Positions 7,374-16,798 of a stretch of 64,000 bases of DNA are shown here, in pieces (within the stretch, counting starts at the first letter, position 1; the number at the start of each line of letters is the position of its first letter). The DNA comes from Fimbriimonadaceae bacterium. GTDB lineage: Bacteria > Armatimonadota > Fimbriimonadia > Fimbriimonadales > Fimbriimonadaceae. The stretch lies in contig JAHCHO010000006.1 of NCBI GenBank assembly GCA_026129685.1, positions 124,001 to 188,000 on the forward strand, in the 5' to 3' direction. The translations under genes and the position numbers were made by a program. The notes under the pieces are model-generated. The model searched no databases. It was given only the letters and a program-made list of their open reading frames with translations, and had not been told where the DNA came from.

Positions 7374-9338
7374 ATGCAGACCGTTACTTCCCAGTACAAC
7401 AAACTCGACCTCTTGCGCCTCATGGTCCTGAGCCGAGAGGGCGATCGCCGCGAGGGCATTCTCCTTCGCCAGAGCAAGGGCTGGTTCCAGGTGAGCGGCC
7501 ACGGCCACGAGGCCATCGCCGCCCTGGTGCATCACCTGCGTCCCGACGACTTTCTGTTCCCGTATTACCGCGACCGGGCGATGCTCCTTCAGCGGGGTGT
7601 GACGAATTTCGAGTTGGCGCTCGCCTACTTCGCCAAGCGCGACTCTTCTTCCGGCGGCCGCCAGATGCCGGCCCACTTCTCCTGCCGTCGGCACAACATT
7701 TTCAGCGTCGCGACGCCCACGGCGACGAGCCTCTTGCCCGCCGCCGGGGCCGCCTGGGGCATGAAGCTCAGCGGAACGGACACCGTCGCGATCGCCAGCG
7801 TGGGCGACGCGTCGTCCCGGCAGGGCGAGTTTTACGAAGCGATCGCCTTCGCCTTCCAAGAAAAACTGCCCGTCGTGTTCCTGGTCGAGGACAACAAGTT
7901 CGGCATTTCGACGCCGACCGAGAAGTTTCTGCCGTTCCACCTGGATATCCTCAGCGAACACGCCTTCACCCACGTCGACGCCCGCCATCCCGACAACGTG
8001 TACGAGGCGACGGGCAAGGCGATCGCCAAGGCTCGGCGGGGCGAGGGACCCAGCCTCCTGTGGTGCGACGTGGATCGCCTCGGCAGCCACACCAGTTCCG
8101 ACGACCACCGGGTTTACCGCACGGCGGACGATATCGACCGGATGTTCAAGCGCGACCCGATCGTCCTTCTGGCCCAGGAGCTCATCGCGGCGGGCGAGCT
8201 CACCCAGGAAGCCTTCGACCGGATGCAGGACGAGGTGAAAGACGAGGTGGACGCCGATTACCTTCGCGCCGAAAGGGAGGAGGACCCGCGCGCTTCCGAA
8301 CTCGAACTGCACAACTTCAGCGGCGAAGAGGACCGGGTGGAGGCCCCGCCCCTCCAACCCGCCGAACGCGTCACGATGGTCCAGGCCATCAACCAGACCT
8401 TCCGCAAAGCCCTCGAGGACGACCCCAAAGTCATCTTCTTCGGCGAGGACATCGAGGACCCTAAGGGCGGCGTCTTCGGCATGACCAAAGGGCTGTCCGA
8501 GGCGTTCCCCCGCCAGGTGTTCAACTCGCCCCTCGCCGAAGCCACCATCTTCGGCGTGGCGGTTGGGCTTGCCGCCTACGGGATGAAACCGGTCTTCGAA
8601 CTCCAGTTCATCGATTTCATCTCGCCGGCCTGGAACCAACTCGTCACCAACATCTCGACCCTTCGCTGGCGCACGTTCGGCACCTGGAAATGCCCCATGA
8701 CGATCTATGCGCCCTGCGGCGCCTACCTGCCCGGCGGTTCGCTTTGGCACAGCCAGACGAACGAGGGCGGCCTCGCCCATGTGAGCGGCATACGGGTGGC
8801 CGTTCCCTCGACCCCCGAGGACGCTTCCGGCCTGCTCTGGACGGCGATGCACGGCGACGATCCCACCTTTGTCCTGGTTCCGAAGCACGTCTTCCGAAAG
8901 CCGGTCGCGGTGGTCCAGGCGGAGCCGGTGCCGCTGGGCAAGGCTCGCTTGGTGAAGGAGGGCCGCGATTGCACCGTCGTCGTCTGGGGCAACTGCGTCG
9001 AACTCGCGGAGGAGGCCGCCGCCAAACTGGCGGGCGAGTGCGACGTCGAGATCTTGGACCTGCGCTCGATCGTGCCGTGCGACTACGAGGCGATCGTGCG
9101 CTCGGTGGACAAGACCGGACGCTTGGTCGTGATCCACGAGGACACCCGGACCTGCGGCTTCGGCCAAGCGATCGTCTCGGAGATGACCACCGACCCCGAT
9201 CGTTTCCAGCTGTTCCTCGCCGCGCCCCAGTTGGTGACTCGGCCGGACGTTCCCATCGGCTACAACCCGATCTACGAATACGCCTCGTTGCCCGACCTCG
9301 ACCAGGTCGTCGCCGCGATTCGTACGACCATGGCCTAG
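7374..9338 (+). CDS. 2-oxoacid dehydrogenase E1, fused alpha and beta subunits
   Basis: A 654-residue thiamine-diphosphate enzyme in which the alpha half (about 1-310) and the beta half (about 335-654) of a branched-chain or related 2-oxoacid dehydrogenase E1 form one chain. The TPP/Mg site starts at G144-D145 (SVGDASSRQGEFYEA) and ends with EDNKFGIS. The first motif is GDA rather than GDG, as I recall for fused E1 proteins. The beta half shows FFGEDIEDPKGGVFGMTKGL and VIHEDTRTCGFGQAI. It decarboxylates a 2-oxoacid and passes the acyl group to E2 lipoamide; no E2 or E3 gene is nearby. An AGAGGA ribosome site precedes ATG 7374. Confidence 0.88.
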   Translation: MQTVTSQYNKLDLLRLMVLSREGDRREGILLRQSKGWFQVSGHGHEAIAALVHHLRPDDFLFPYYRDRAMLLQRGVTNFELALAYFAKRDSSSGGRQMPAHFSCRRHNIFSVATPTATSLLPAAGAAWGMKLSGTDTVAIASVGDASSRQGEFYEAIAFAFQEKLPVVFLVEDNKFGISTPTEKFLPFHLDILSEHAFTHVDARHPDNVYEATGKAIAKARRGEGPSLLWCDVDRLGSHTSSDDHRVYRTADDIDRMFKRDPIVLLAQELIAAGELTQEAFDRMQDEVKDEVDADYLRAEREEDPRASELELHNFSGEEDRVEAPPLQPAERVTMVQAINQTFRKALEDDPKVIFFGEDIEDPKGGVFGMTKGLSEAFPRQVFNSPLAEATIFGVAVGLAAYGMKPVFELQFIDFISPAWNQLVTNISTLRWRTFGTWKCPMTIYAPCGAYLPGGSLWHSQTNEGGLAHVSGIRVAVPSTPEDASGLLWTAMHGDDPTFVLVPKHVFRKPVAVVQAEPVPLGKARLVKEGRDCTVVVWGNCVELAEEAAAKLAGECDVEILDLRSIVPCDYEAIVRSVDKTGRLVVIHEDTRTCGFGQAIVSEMTTDPDRFQLFLAAPQLVTRPDVPIGYNPIYEYASLPDLDQVVAAIRTTMA

Positions 9339-9383
9339 GCGGTTCGCTCGGACGATGCGATGGCGCGAATCCGTGGCGATTCG

Positions 9384-9413
9384 TTGCGCCTCGGCGTGTC
9401 GGGGGAGTAGAGT
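9384..9413 (+). promoter_or_regulatory. Possible promoter for the metalloprotease gene
   Basis: TTGCGC (9384-9389) and TAGAGT (9408-9413) are separated by 18 bases and lie about 40 bases before ATG 9453. Both match the sigma-70 consensus only partly. A small inverted repeat (CGAATC/GATTCG, 9366-9383) lies immediately before it. Confidence 0.3.
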
Positions 9414-9452
9414 GCCGCAAAGCCGCTCCTTGCCGAACCAGAGTCCGAGCCC

Positions 9453-12400
9453 ATGCGAACCAAAACGACCTCCTGCCGACGCATCGCGTTCCTCATTGCC
9501 CTGGGGATCGCCCTGATCGGCGGCCGACTCGGAGGAGACCGGACCCTCGCGGTCCACGCGGCAGGGCCTCGTCACGACCTCGAATCGGTGTTCGGGCGGC
9601 TGTCGTCGGTCTACCTCTGCGGCCCGGCGACCCATGAGACGCGGCTCTGTCTAGACCTGCCCGATGGGCGACGCCTCGCGGTCAAACCGGATCGAGCGGT
9701 TTTCGGGCCGGTGGGTGGCATGGAGGAACTTGAGGGGCGTTTCGTCCGCCTGACCGGCGCCTTCGACCCGTTTGAGCGTCGCTTCGTCGCCCATCGCGTC
9801 GACGCGCTGCGCCGCGAGGTCGTGGACGGTCCCTACGCCGACGAGTCGCTGAAGGAACTGGTCCCGGCGGGCGAGTTCCGCAACGAGGGCAAGGGCCGAC
9901 GAAACCTCGCCCCGACGGCGAAGAAGTACCTGAGCCTTCTGGTGAAGTTCGCCGACACCGGCGACGCCGAGCCGCAACTGCGCACGTGGTACGACCGCGT
10001 GATGTCCAACGAGTACCCCGGGATCGACCACTACTCGCGGAACGGCTCGTACCAGACCATCGGCAACGAAGGCTCCCGGTCCATCGGATGGATCCAGTTG
10101 CCGGGTAACGCCTCCCAGTACAAGGACACCTCGCTGGGTGGACGGCCGTTTCCCGGCGGGGTTTGGTCGACCACGAAGATCATGGACGTCCTGGTCCCGC
10201 TGCTCGATGGCCAGGTCGACTTCACCCAATACTTCGGGTTTCAGGTCTTCCCCCACGTCGACGACAACAGCGGCGTTTCCTACGCGGTGGGATACCACCT
10301 ACAAGCCGACGGCCGAGACGAGTGGGTCCCGATCGCGATGGAAAACGTCTGGGCAACCTCGCACACCCTCGCGCACGAGATCGGGCACAACTATGGCTTC
10401 GATCACGCGTCGGTTCAGGGAAGCGCCGACGAGTACGCTTCGAAGTGGTCGCCGATGGGCAACGGCGCGGGTCAGGCGGCAGCCCCGTTTCACTGGGTTC
10501 AGAACCAGCAGAACATGTACCACAAGATTCTCGCGGGCTGGGTCGAGCGGGACAAGATCCTCTTCGCGTCGGCGGGCGCCAACCAAACGATCGATCTGAA
10601 GCAGAGCGAACGGGCGCCCGGTCCCGGTTACCAAGCCATCAAAGTATATCGGGGCGCCCGGGCTTCGAGGTACTACCTGGTGGAGAGCCGGCGCGCGAAT
10701 ACGGTGTACGATCGCTCCAACTCCATTCCGGGGAGCGGAGTCGTCATCCACGATGTCGATCGCCTCGACGCCAACCGCAAGACGACCTCGCTGGTCGTCG
10801 ACGCCGACGGCAACGGCGACAGCGGCGACGCGGGCGCCATCTGGTTGCCGGGAGAAACCTTCACAGACGCGGCGAGCGGCATTACCATCAGCGTGTTGAG
10901 CGCCAACGCGGACGGCCACCGCGTGAGGGTGCAGGTGGCGGCCAACCAGCCGGTGCCTTGGGAAGTCACCTCGGGAGCGGATACCGGACCCGGCACGCTG
11001 CGCGAGGCCATCTGGTACGCGAACGACCATCCGGGCACCACCGTTCGCTTCAAAATGCCGATCAGCGATCCCCGATACTCGGCCGGGGTCTTTCGTATCG
11101 CGCTCGGTTCTCCCCTGCCCGACGTCACCGCGGACGGCACGATCGTCGACGGGCGCTCGCAGACCCAGTTCACCGGGAACACCAACGCCAACGGGCCGGA
11201 GGTCTTCGTGGATGGCACGAACGCCGGCGAGTGGTCGCACGGGTTCGCGATCAGGGCTTCCGGTTGCCGCGTGCTGGGCCTCGCCGTCGGCAACTTTCGA
11301 TTGAGCGGAATCTGGATCGAGGGTCCCGGCGTTTCGAACGTGCAGGTCCTGGGCTGCATGTCCGGTCTTTCGCCCGACGGAACGGCGGCGGCAAAGAACA
11401 ACTGGGACGGCGTGACGCTCTATCGCGGGGCCCGCAACTGCTCGATCGGCGGCCCTGGGGGCGACCGCAACGTGGTGTCCGGGAACGGCTCCGTGGGAAT
11501 CAGCCTGATCGAGGCGGGCACCGATGCGAACACCATCGCGAACAACCACTGCGGCACCAACGCGGCGGGCACCGCCGCCGTCCCCAACGCCTACGACGGA
11601 ATCTGGTTCGGGCGCGGCCCCAAGTCGAACACCGTCTCCGGCAACCTGATCTCGGGGAACGCCCGCTACGGCGTGACCTTGCTGGACGTCGGGACCGACG
11701 CGAACAAGATCCAGAACAACCGGTGCGGCACCGACGTCACCGGGACGGCCCCCATTGGGAATGGCAGCGAGGGCATTTTGGTGTACGGTGGCCCCAAACA
11801 GACCTTGGTCGCCGACAACGTCGTTTCCGGCAACGGAGGCAGTGGCATCTGGGTCGCGGGGGCCGAGACCCTCTCGAACACGGTCACGCGCAATCGTTGC
11901 GGCACCAACGCCAATGGAACGGGCGCGATTCCCAACACCTACTCCGGGATCGTGCTGCACACGGGAACGAGGCTGAACTCGGTCGTGGACAACCTCTGTT
12001 CCGGGAACGGCGAGTTCGGCGTGTACCTGGGGGGCGCGAACACGAGCGGCAATATCGTCCAGAGCAACCGGTGCGGCACCAACGCGTCCGGGACGGCCGC
12101 CCTTCCGAACGGTCGAGACGGCATCCTGGTGAGCGAAGGCACGACTCAAAACACGATCGGCGGCGTGAGCGCGGGCGGGGCCTCGCTCGGCAATCTGCTG
12201 TCGGGCAACCTCGGCACCGGGCTCGTCCTCTACAAGAGCACCGAGAACGTCGCCCGGTCCAACTTCGTGGGCACCGACGCGACCGGACGGGCCACGCTCC
12301 CCAACGGCGGTAACGGGATCTATCTCCTCGGCCAGGCGAACCGTAACGTCATCGGGGGGGCCGGATTGCGCGAAGGAAACCTCGTGTCGGGAAACGGCGC

Positions 12401-13508
12401 CCACGGCATCGTGCTTGGGGACGCGTCGAACCAAAACACGATCCAGGGCAACCTCGTCGGCGTCGACGTGGACGGGTCGAAGCCCCTCGGCAACGGGTAT
12501 CAGGGCATCCTGCTCTTCAACGGTTCGAGCGCGAACACGATCGGTGGAACCGGCGCCGGGCAAGCCAACCGCGTCTCGGCATGCGTGTACCACGGAGTGC
12601 TCCTGACGGACGACTCGACCGTCGGCAACTCCGTCCGAGGCAACATGATCTGGCGAAACGGGGGACTGGGGATCCTGCTCAACAAGAACAACGGTGGCTG
12701 GGGGGTGACGCCGAACGACAACCTCGATGCCGACACGGGACCCAACAACCTCCAGAACTACCCCGTCCTAAACGCGCCGACGAGGTCCGGGGGCAACACC
12801 ACCGTCTCCGGGTCGCTCCACTCGACCCCGTCCGCCGCCTACGACCTCGACTTCTACGCCGTCTTCGACGGCGAGCCGAGCGGGTACGGCGAAGGGTTCG
12901 TCCATCTCGGCACCCACCGCGTCACGACCGACGCGGCCGGCAACGCCTCCTTCAACCGGACGTTCTCCTCTGCGGCGGGGGTCGGGGTGAGCGCCACCGC
13001 AACCCGCGCGACCACCGGGGACACCTCGGAATTCGGCCAGACCCGGCTGTTCGCCAATGCCCGAACCGTCTCGGGATCCGTCGCGTTCGAGGACCTGGCG
13101 TCCGGCGCCCCGAAACCTTCGGGCTTGACGGTCGAGTTCTACGATTCCGCCGCGAGCGCGCCTTTCGCGACCTGGCCCGTCGAGCTCGGCGCGGATGGGG
13201 CCTTCGTCCTGCCCGCTCCGGGACCCCTGGTCGAGATCGGCTTCCGAACCGGCACTTGGCTCCGAAAGCGGGTGGCCGCGAACACGACCAACGGCAACGT
13301 CACGGGTCTGAACGTAAGCCTGAGCAACGGCGACGTCAACGGGGACAACAGCGTGAACGTGAGCGATTTCCTCCTGTTGCGGGCCGCCTACGGGAGTACT
13401 GCGGGTACCCCCAGCTTCCGTCCGGAAGCCGACCTGAACCGCGACGGCTCCGTCGGGGTGGCCGACTTCCTGATTCTGCGGAGGAACTTCGGCCGAAGCG
13501 GCCAATAG
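9453..13508 (+). CDS. Secreted metzincin-like metalloprotease with beta-helix repeats and dockerin-type tail
   Basis: A 1351-residue multidomain exported protein. The signal region is about residues 1-36. A zinc peptidase domain follows, with HEIGHNYGFDH at H308, E309, H312 and H318, a HExxHxxGxxH metzincin site, and a probable Met-turn in SKWSPMGNG; it resembles the gametolysin (M11) type. From about residue 520 comes a right-handed beta-helix built of tandem units (CGTNA, GT, PN, DGI, SGN motifs). A beta-sandwich region follows, and the last 60 residues are a dockerin type I-like pair of Ca loops (DVNGDNSVNVSDF and DLNRDGSVGVADF). Dockerin tails usually bind cohesins; none is seen here. The ribosome site is weak. 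Confidence 0.82.
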   Translation: MRTKTTSCRRIAFLIALGIALIGGRLGGDRTLAVHAAGPRHDLESVFGRLSSVYLCGPATHETRLCLDLPDGRRLAVKPDRAVFGPVGGMEELEGRFVRLTGAFDPFERRFVAHRVDALRREVVDGPYADESLKELVPAGEFRNEGKGRRNLAPTAKKYLSLLVKFADTGDAEPQLRTWYDRVMSNEYPGIDHYSRNGSYQTIGNEGSRSIGWIQLPGNASQYKDTSLGGRPFPGGVWSTTKIMDVLVPLLDGQVDFTQYFGFQVFPHVDDNSGVSYAVGYHLQADGRDEWVPIAMENVWATSHTLAHEIGHNYGFDHASVQGSADEYASKWSPMGNGAGQAAAPFHWVQNQQNMYHKILAGWVERDKILFASAGANQTIDLKQSERAPGPGYQAIKVYRGARASRYYLVESRRANTVYDRSNSIPGSGVVIHDVDRLDANRKTTSLVVDADGNGDSGDAGAIWLPGETFTDAASGITISVLSANADGHRVRVQVAANQPVPWEVTSGADTGPGTLREAIWYANDHPGTTVRFKMPISDPRYSAGVFRIALGSPLPDVTADGTIVDGRSQTQFTGNTNANGPEVFVDGTNAGEWSHGFAIRASGCRVLGLAVGNFRLSGIWIEGPGVSNVQVLGCMSGLSPDGTAAAKNNWDGVTLYRGARNCSIGGPGGDRNVVSGNGSVGISLIEAGTDANTIANNHCGTNAAGTAAVPNAYDGIWFGRGPKSNTVSGNLISGNARYGVTLLDVGTDANKIQNNRCGTDVTGTAPIGNGSEGILVYGGPKQTLVADNVVSGNGGSGIWVAGAETLSNTVTRNRCGTNANGTGAIPNTYSGIVLHTGTRLNSVVDNLCSGNGEFGVYLGGANTSGNIVQSNRCGTNASGTAALPNGRDGILVSEGTTQNTIGGVSAGGASLGNLLSGNLGTGLVLYKSTENVARSNFVGTDATGRATLPNGGNGIYLLGQANRNVIGGAGLREGNLVSGNGAHGIVLGDASNQNTIQGNLVGVDVDGSKPLGNGYQGILLFNGSSANTIGGTGAGQANRVSACVYHGVLLTDDSTVGNSVRGNMIWRNGGLGILLNKNNGGWGVTPNDNLDADTGPNNLQNYPVLNAPTRSGGNTTVSGSLHSTPSAAYDLDFYAVFDGEPSGYGEGFVHLGTHRVTTDAAGNASFNRTFSSAAGVGVSATATRATTGDTSEFGQTRLFANARTVSGSVAFEDLASGAPKPSGLTVEFYDSAASAPFATWPVELGADGAFVLPAPGPLVEIGFRTGTWLRKRVAANTTNGNVTGLNVSLSNGDVNGDNSVNVSDFLLLRAAYGSTAGTPSFRPEADLNRDGSVGVADFLILRRNFGRSGQ
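11550..12245 (+). repeat. Tandem coding repeat with an exact 174-bp period
   Basis: Within the beta-helix part of the metalloprotease gene, the TGCGGCACC block (Cys-Gly-Thr) recurs at 11550, 11724, 11898 and 12072, exactly 174 bp (58 codons) apart each time. Each unit encodes CGT[ND]-x-x-GT-x-x-[IL]PN, then a DGI/SGI strand and a V-x-GN-x-x-SGN strand. A degenerate unit precedes the array (TGC at 11355) and longer variants with FVGTDATG follow. Confidence 0.85.
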
Positions 13509-13511
13509 CGC

Positions 13512-15200
13512 TCAGTAGCCGGCGGCCCCCGCATCGCCAAGGCGGGGATCGACGCCCGCCACGCGCAGGCCCGTGCCCGGTTCGATCAGGACCGCGTGGC
13601 ACGATCCCATGTTGGCGGCGCGCGCGGCGAACCGGTGGCCCAGCGCCGCCAGCGCCGCCCGGACGTCCGGGTTGACCGCGCCCTCCTCGTACCGAACCTC
13701 GTCGGGCATCCACTGGTGGTGGATTCTGGGCGCGGTGACCGCCTGCCGAACGCTCATCCGATGATCCACGACGTTGACGATCGTCTGCAGGACGGTGTTG
13801 ATGATCGTCGGTCCACCCGGCGAACCCAACACGAGGTACGGCTTGCCGTCGCGGAGGACGACCGTGGGGGTCATAGAACTGAGGGGCCGCTTGCCGGGGG
13901 CGATCGCGTTGCGCTCCCCCTGCATCAGCCCGTAGCCGTTGGGCTTGCCCAAAACGGTGGCAAAGTCGTCCATTTCGTTGTTCATCAGGAAACCGAGCCC
14001 CTTCGGAACGTAGGCCGATCCATAGCCCGTGTTGAGGGTCGTGGTGCAGGCGACGACGTTTCCCGCCTTGTCCACCACCGTGAAATGGGTCGTGTGCTCG
14101 CCTTCGCGAAGACCCTCTCCGGTCCGGATCTCGCCGGCGGGGGTCGCCCGGTTGGCTTGGATCGAGGCGCGCATGGCGGCGATGTGGGCGGGATCGAGGA
14201 GCCGCGCCACCGGCACTTCGGCGAAATCCGGGTCGCCAAGGAACTCCGCCCGGTCGGCGAAGGCGCGCTTCATCCCCTCCACCGTACGGTGGATCGTCGC
14301 GGCGGTTCCGAACCCGGACGCGCGAACGTCGGTCGCTTCGAGCATCCCGAGCATCTGGAGGAGGGCGATCCCGCCCGAACTTGGGGGCGGCATCGTCACG
14401 ACTTCGTCGCCACGGTAGCTTCCGACCAGCGGCTCGCGGGCGATCACCCGATAGTTCCTAAGATCGTCCATCGTGATCAGGCCCCCGTCCTCGCGCATGG
14501 CGGCGCTCAGACGGCGCGCCGTCTCCCCCTCGTAGAACTCCCGTGGCCCTTTGTCGCGCAGACGAAGAAGCGTACGGGCTAGGTCGGGTTGGCGGAAGGT
14601 GTCGCCCTCGCGCAAGCCCGCCCCAAAGATGCGGTTCGCCTCGGGGTCGAGGGCGAGGCGCTTCGCCTCCTGGTGGAGATCGCTTTCGAAGAAGCGGCTC
14701 ACCGCAAAGCCGCGCGCGGCCAGACGCTGGGCGGGCCCGACGAGCCGCGCCCAGGGCAACGACCCGAACCGACGGTGCGCTTCCCCCATCCCCGCCACGC
14801 TCCCCGGCACCCCGGAGGCGAGCGGACCGTCGAGCGACGCGCGAGGCTTCGGCTCGCCGTTGGCGCCCAGGTACATGTCGCGGGTCGCGGCGGCGGGCGC
14901 GGTCTCGCGGTAGTCCAGGGCGACGGTCCTGCCGTCCGCCATCCGAACGAGCATGAACCCGCCGCCCCCCAGGTTTCCCGCCGTCGGATGGGTCACCGCC
15001 AGGGCAAAGTGAGTGGCGACGGCGGCGTCGACCGCGTTGCCCCCCTGACGCAGGATGTCCCGCCCGACCTCGGAGGCGATCATGCTGTCCGACACGACGG
15101 CGCCGGCGGAGTACTTTGGCAGAGGCAGGCTCTGGCCCAAAACGAGGCCGACGAGAAGGCTCGCGAGCATGAATCGGTGGATTCGACGGAGGCGCGCCAA
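13512..15200 (-). CDS. ggt: Gamma-glutamyltransferase
   Basis: A 562-residue exported N-terminal nucleophile hydrolase that transfers or hydrolyses the gamma-glutamyl group of glutathione and related compounds. The autoprocessing nucleophile is T370 in GEHTTHFTVVDKAGN, which would give large and small subunits after self-cleavage. Other signatures are GGNAVDAAVA near the N terminus, NLGGGGFM, and in the small subunit PLSSMTPTVV and LGSPGGPTI. The hydrophobic segment FMLASLLVGLVLGQ acts as signal peptide. The longest frame starts at TTG 15200, preceded by GGAAGG; ATG 15170 is an alternative. Its end is three bases from the convergent metalloprotease gene. Confidence 0.93.
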   Translation of the reverse strand: MARLRRIHRFMLASLLVGLVLGQSLPLPKYSAGAVVSDSMIASEVGRDILRQGGNAVDAAVATHFALAVTHPTAGNLGGGGFMLVRMADGRTVALDYRETAPAAATRDMYLGANGEPKPRASLDGPLASGVPGSVAGMGEAHRRFGSLPWARLVGPAQRLAARGFAVSRFFESDLHQEAKRLALDPEANRIFGAGLREGDTFRQPDLARTLLRLRDKGPREFYEGETARRLSAAMREDGGLITMDDLRNYRVIAREPLVGSYRGDEVVTMPPPSSGGIALLQMLGMLEATDVRASGFGTAATIHRTVEGMKRAFADRAEFLGDPDFAEVPVARLLDPAHIAAMRASIQANRATPAGEIRTGEGLREGEHTTHFTVVDKAGNVVACTTTLNTGYGSAYVPKGLGFLMNNEMDDFATVLGKPNGYGLMQGERNAIAPGKRPLSSMTPTVVLRDGKPYLVLGSPGGPTIINTVLQTIVNVVDHRMSVRQAVTAPRIHHQWMPDEVRYEEGAVNPDVRAALAALGHRFAARAANMGSCHAVLIEPGTGLRVAGVDPRLGDAGAAGY

Positions 15201-15213
15201 GCCCTTCCGAAGC

Positions 15214-15219
15214 CATAAT
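15214..15219 (+). promoter_or_regulatory. -10-like hexamer (CATAAT) eight bases before a start codon
   Basis: CATAAT ends eight bases before GTG 15228, so a transcript from it would begin at or within two or three bases of the start codon. There is no recognisable -35 box at the usual distance. AGAGG at 15221-15225 is too close to the GTG to be a standard ribosome site. Confidence 0.3.
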
Positions 15220-15227
15220 CAGAGGCC

Positions 15228-15866
15228 GTGAACGTCGTCGTGTTCGGGGCGTCGGGCCGGGTGGGCCGGAAACTGATCGAGGAGGCGCTGGCCGCCGGTC
15301 ACCACGTGCGAGCAGTGGACCGGGGCGCCGGCGCCCTGGCCGACCATCCGGAGCATGGCCGGTTCGAATCGTGGTGGGCGGACGTGCTCGATCCCGCCAT
15401 GGTGCGGGAGGCGATGGTCGGGCAGGACGCCGTCCTCGGCGCCCTCGGCGTTCGCGACATTTCCCGGCCCTTCACGTTTCTCTCGGACGCGATGCGGGTG
15501 ATCGTCGGCGCGATGGAACGACAGGGGATTCGCCGCATCGTCGCCGTGGGCAACAGCGGCGCCCTCGACGGCCCGGACGGACGGCCCGTCGTCGAGCAGC
15601 GGGACTTCCCCGCCGACTACGTCCACGTCGCGACCGATCACTTGCGGGCGTTGCGGGTGCTGGAAGCCTCGGACCGTGACTGGACCTACGTCTGCCCGCC
15701 GATGATGCCGAGCGGCGAGGCGACCGGCCGGTACGTGCTCGAACCGGACCGACTCCCCGCCGGGGAGGACCGGATCACCGTGGGCGACGTGGCCCGGGCG
15801 CTCGTTTCGTGCCTGAACGACGGGCGGTTCGTGGGCTCGAAGGTCGGGATCAACACGCCGTCCTGA
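15228..15866 (+). CDS. NAD(P)-binding Rossmann-fold protein (NmrA/SDR-a5-like)
   Basis: A 212-residue atypical short-chain dehydrogenase. The dinucleotide-binding loop is right at the N terminus, VVVFGASGRVGRKLI (GxxGxxG type). The middle contains RRIVAVGNSGALDG and DWTYVCPPMMPSGEATGRY, typical of NmrA-like or NAD(P)H-binding epimerase-like proteins that lack the classic YxxxK site. It may act as a redox sensor or a small-molecule reductase; the substrate is unknown. It starts at GTG 15228, divergent from ggt with only 27 bases between the two starts. Confidence 0.8.
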   Translation: MNVVVFGASGRVGRKLIEEALAAGHHVRAVDRGAGALADHPEHGRFESWWADVLDPAMVREAMVGQDAVLGALGVRDISRPFTFLSDAMRVIVGAMERQGIRRIVAVGNSGALDGPDGRPVVEQRDFPADYVHVATDHLRALRVLEASDRDWTYVCPPMMPSGEATGRYVLEPDRLPAGEDRITVGDVARALVSCLNDGRFVGSKVGINTPS

Positions 15867-15905
15867 CGCGCCCCGCAGATTGTCCGACTTTTTTCGCGGG
15901 TCCCC

Positions 15906-15934
15906 TTGACAGGACCTTCGACCCCTGCTAAGAT
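15906..15934 (+). promoter_or_regulatory. Sigma-70-type promoter of the PEP-CTERM gene
   Basis: TTGACA (15906-15911) and TAAGAT (15929-15934) are separated by exactly 17 bases. Transcription would start near 15941, giving a leader of about 80 bases that contains the AGGAG ribosome site at 16006-16010. This is one of the two best promoter matches in the window. Confidence 0.7.
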
Positions 15935-16019
15935 TCTCATATCTTCTGCGATCACGCCCGTTAGAGGCAGGCGCTCCCGTAAAGCGACCGGATCGGCAGA
16001 GGGGTAGGAGTACGTACAA

Positions 16020-16772
16020 GTGAAGAAACTCGCATTTGCGCTCATCGGCGCTTCCTCGCTCGTTGCCACCGCTTCGGCCGAAGTCATTTACGACGCGATC
16101 TACACCAACGCGTCGCAAACCACGTTCCAGACCTTGACCGATACCGGCTCAACGCCGCGCACGTTCAAGGCCGACTTCTTCTCGGTCGCGAACTACACCG
16201 GGATCAACGACCGCTACAACATCACGGGCTTGTCCTTCTGGCAGATCAACTGGACGAACGCGCTGACCGCAAACGTCAAGGCCGACATCACGATCTACCA
16301 GAACGCGAGCGGCGCCACCTCGGGCACGACCGCCGCCTTCGACACCCCCCTGTACAGCGCGACCGTCGACTTCGGCACGCAGGTGATGGCCGCCAACACC
16401 GGGTACCTCCGCAACGTGGACCTCACCGGAGCCGGGATCGTGTTTAATCAGCCGAACGGCCACCTCTACGGCATTTCGATCCGCACCCGAGCCGACAACG
16501 TTGAGAACACCCTCGTCACCCCCGGCTTGGTCAACGACACGACCGGGCTCTCCGCGCCCGTCAACTACGTCGGTGCCTCACCCAACGGCTGGTACCGCGA
16601 CGCGGACAGTAGCGGCACCTTCACCGGCGCGGATTACCGCACGTTCGCGTCCCCGAGCATGTCGAATCTCGGCATTCACCTCGAAGGCACGGCGGTTCCC
16701 GAGCCGACCTCGATGATCGCCCTCGCCGTCGGCGCCTGTGGGTTGCTCGCCCGCCGACGCCGCGCGAAGTAA
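16020..16772 (+). CDS. PEP-CTERM sorting-signal protein
   Basis: A 250-residue exported protein. Residues 1-20 are a signal peptide (MKKLAFALIGASSLVATASA). The body is beta-rich, aromatic and Asn/Thr-rich, as in surface or extracellular proteins. The C terminus is a textbook PEP-CTERM tripartite signal: VPEP, a hydrophobic stretch (TSMIALAVGACGLLA) and a basic end (RRRRAK). Such proteins are processed by an exosortase (EpsH) and linked to exopolysaccharide or biofilm; no exosortase is in this window. The start is GTG 16020 with AGGAG nine bases upstream. It has its own promoter and terminator, so it is a single-gene unit. Confidence 0.88.
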   Translation: MKKLAFALIGASSLVATASAEVIYDAIYTNASQTTFQTLTDTGSTPRTFKADFFSVANYTGINDRYNITGLSFWQINWTNALTANVKADITIYQNASGATSGTTAAFDTPLYSATVDFGTQVMAANTGYLRNVDLTGAGIVFNQPNGHLYGISIRTRADNVENTLVTPGLVNDTTGLSAPVNYVGASPNGWYRDADSSGTFTGADYRTFASPSMSNLGIHLEGTAVPEPTSMIALAVGACGLLARRRRAK

Positions 16773-16798
16773 GCGGTTCGCCCCACCCTTCTGCAATC

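Noticed and set aside
11355-12570. CRISPR array or minisatellite
   Set aside because: The 174-bp repeats lie in frame within one long gene, encode matching protein units, and lack constant spacers and cas genes.
10299-12593. Open frame antisense to the metalloprotease gene
   Set aside because: It follows the repeat period of the plus-strand beta helix and has no independent features.
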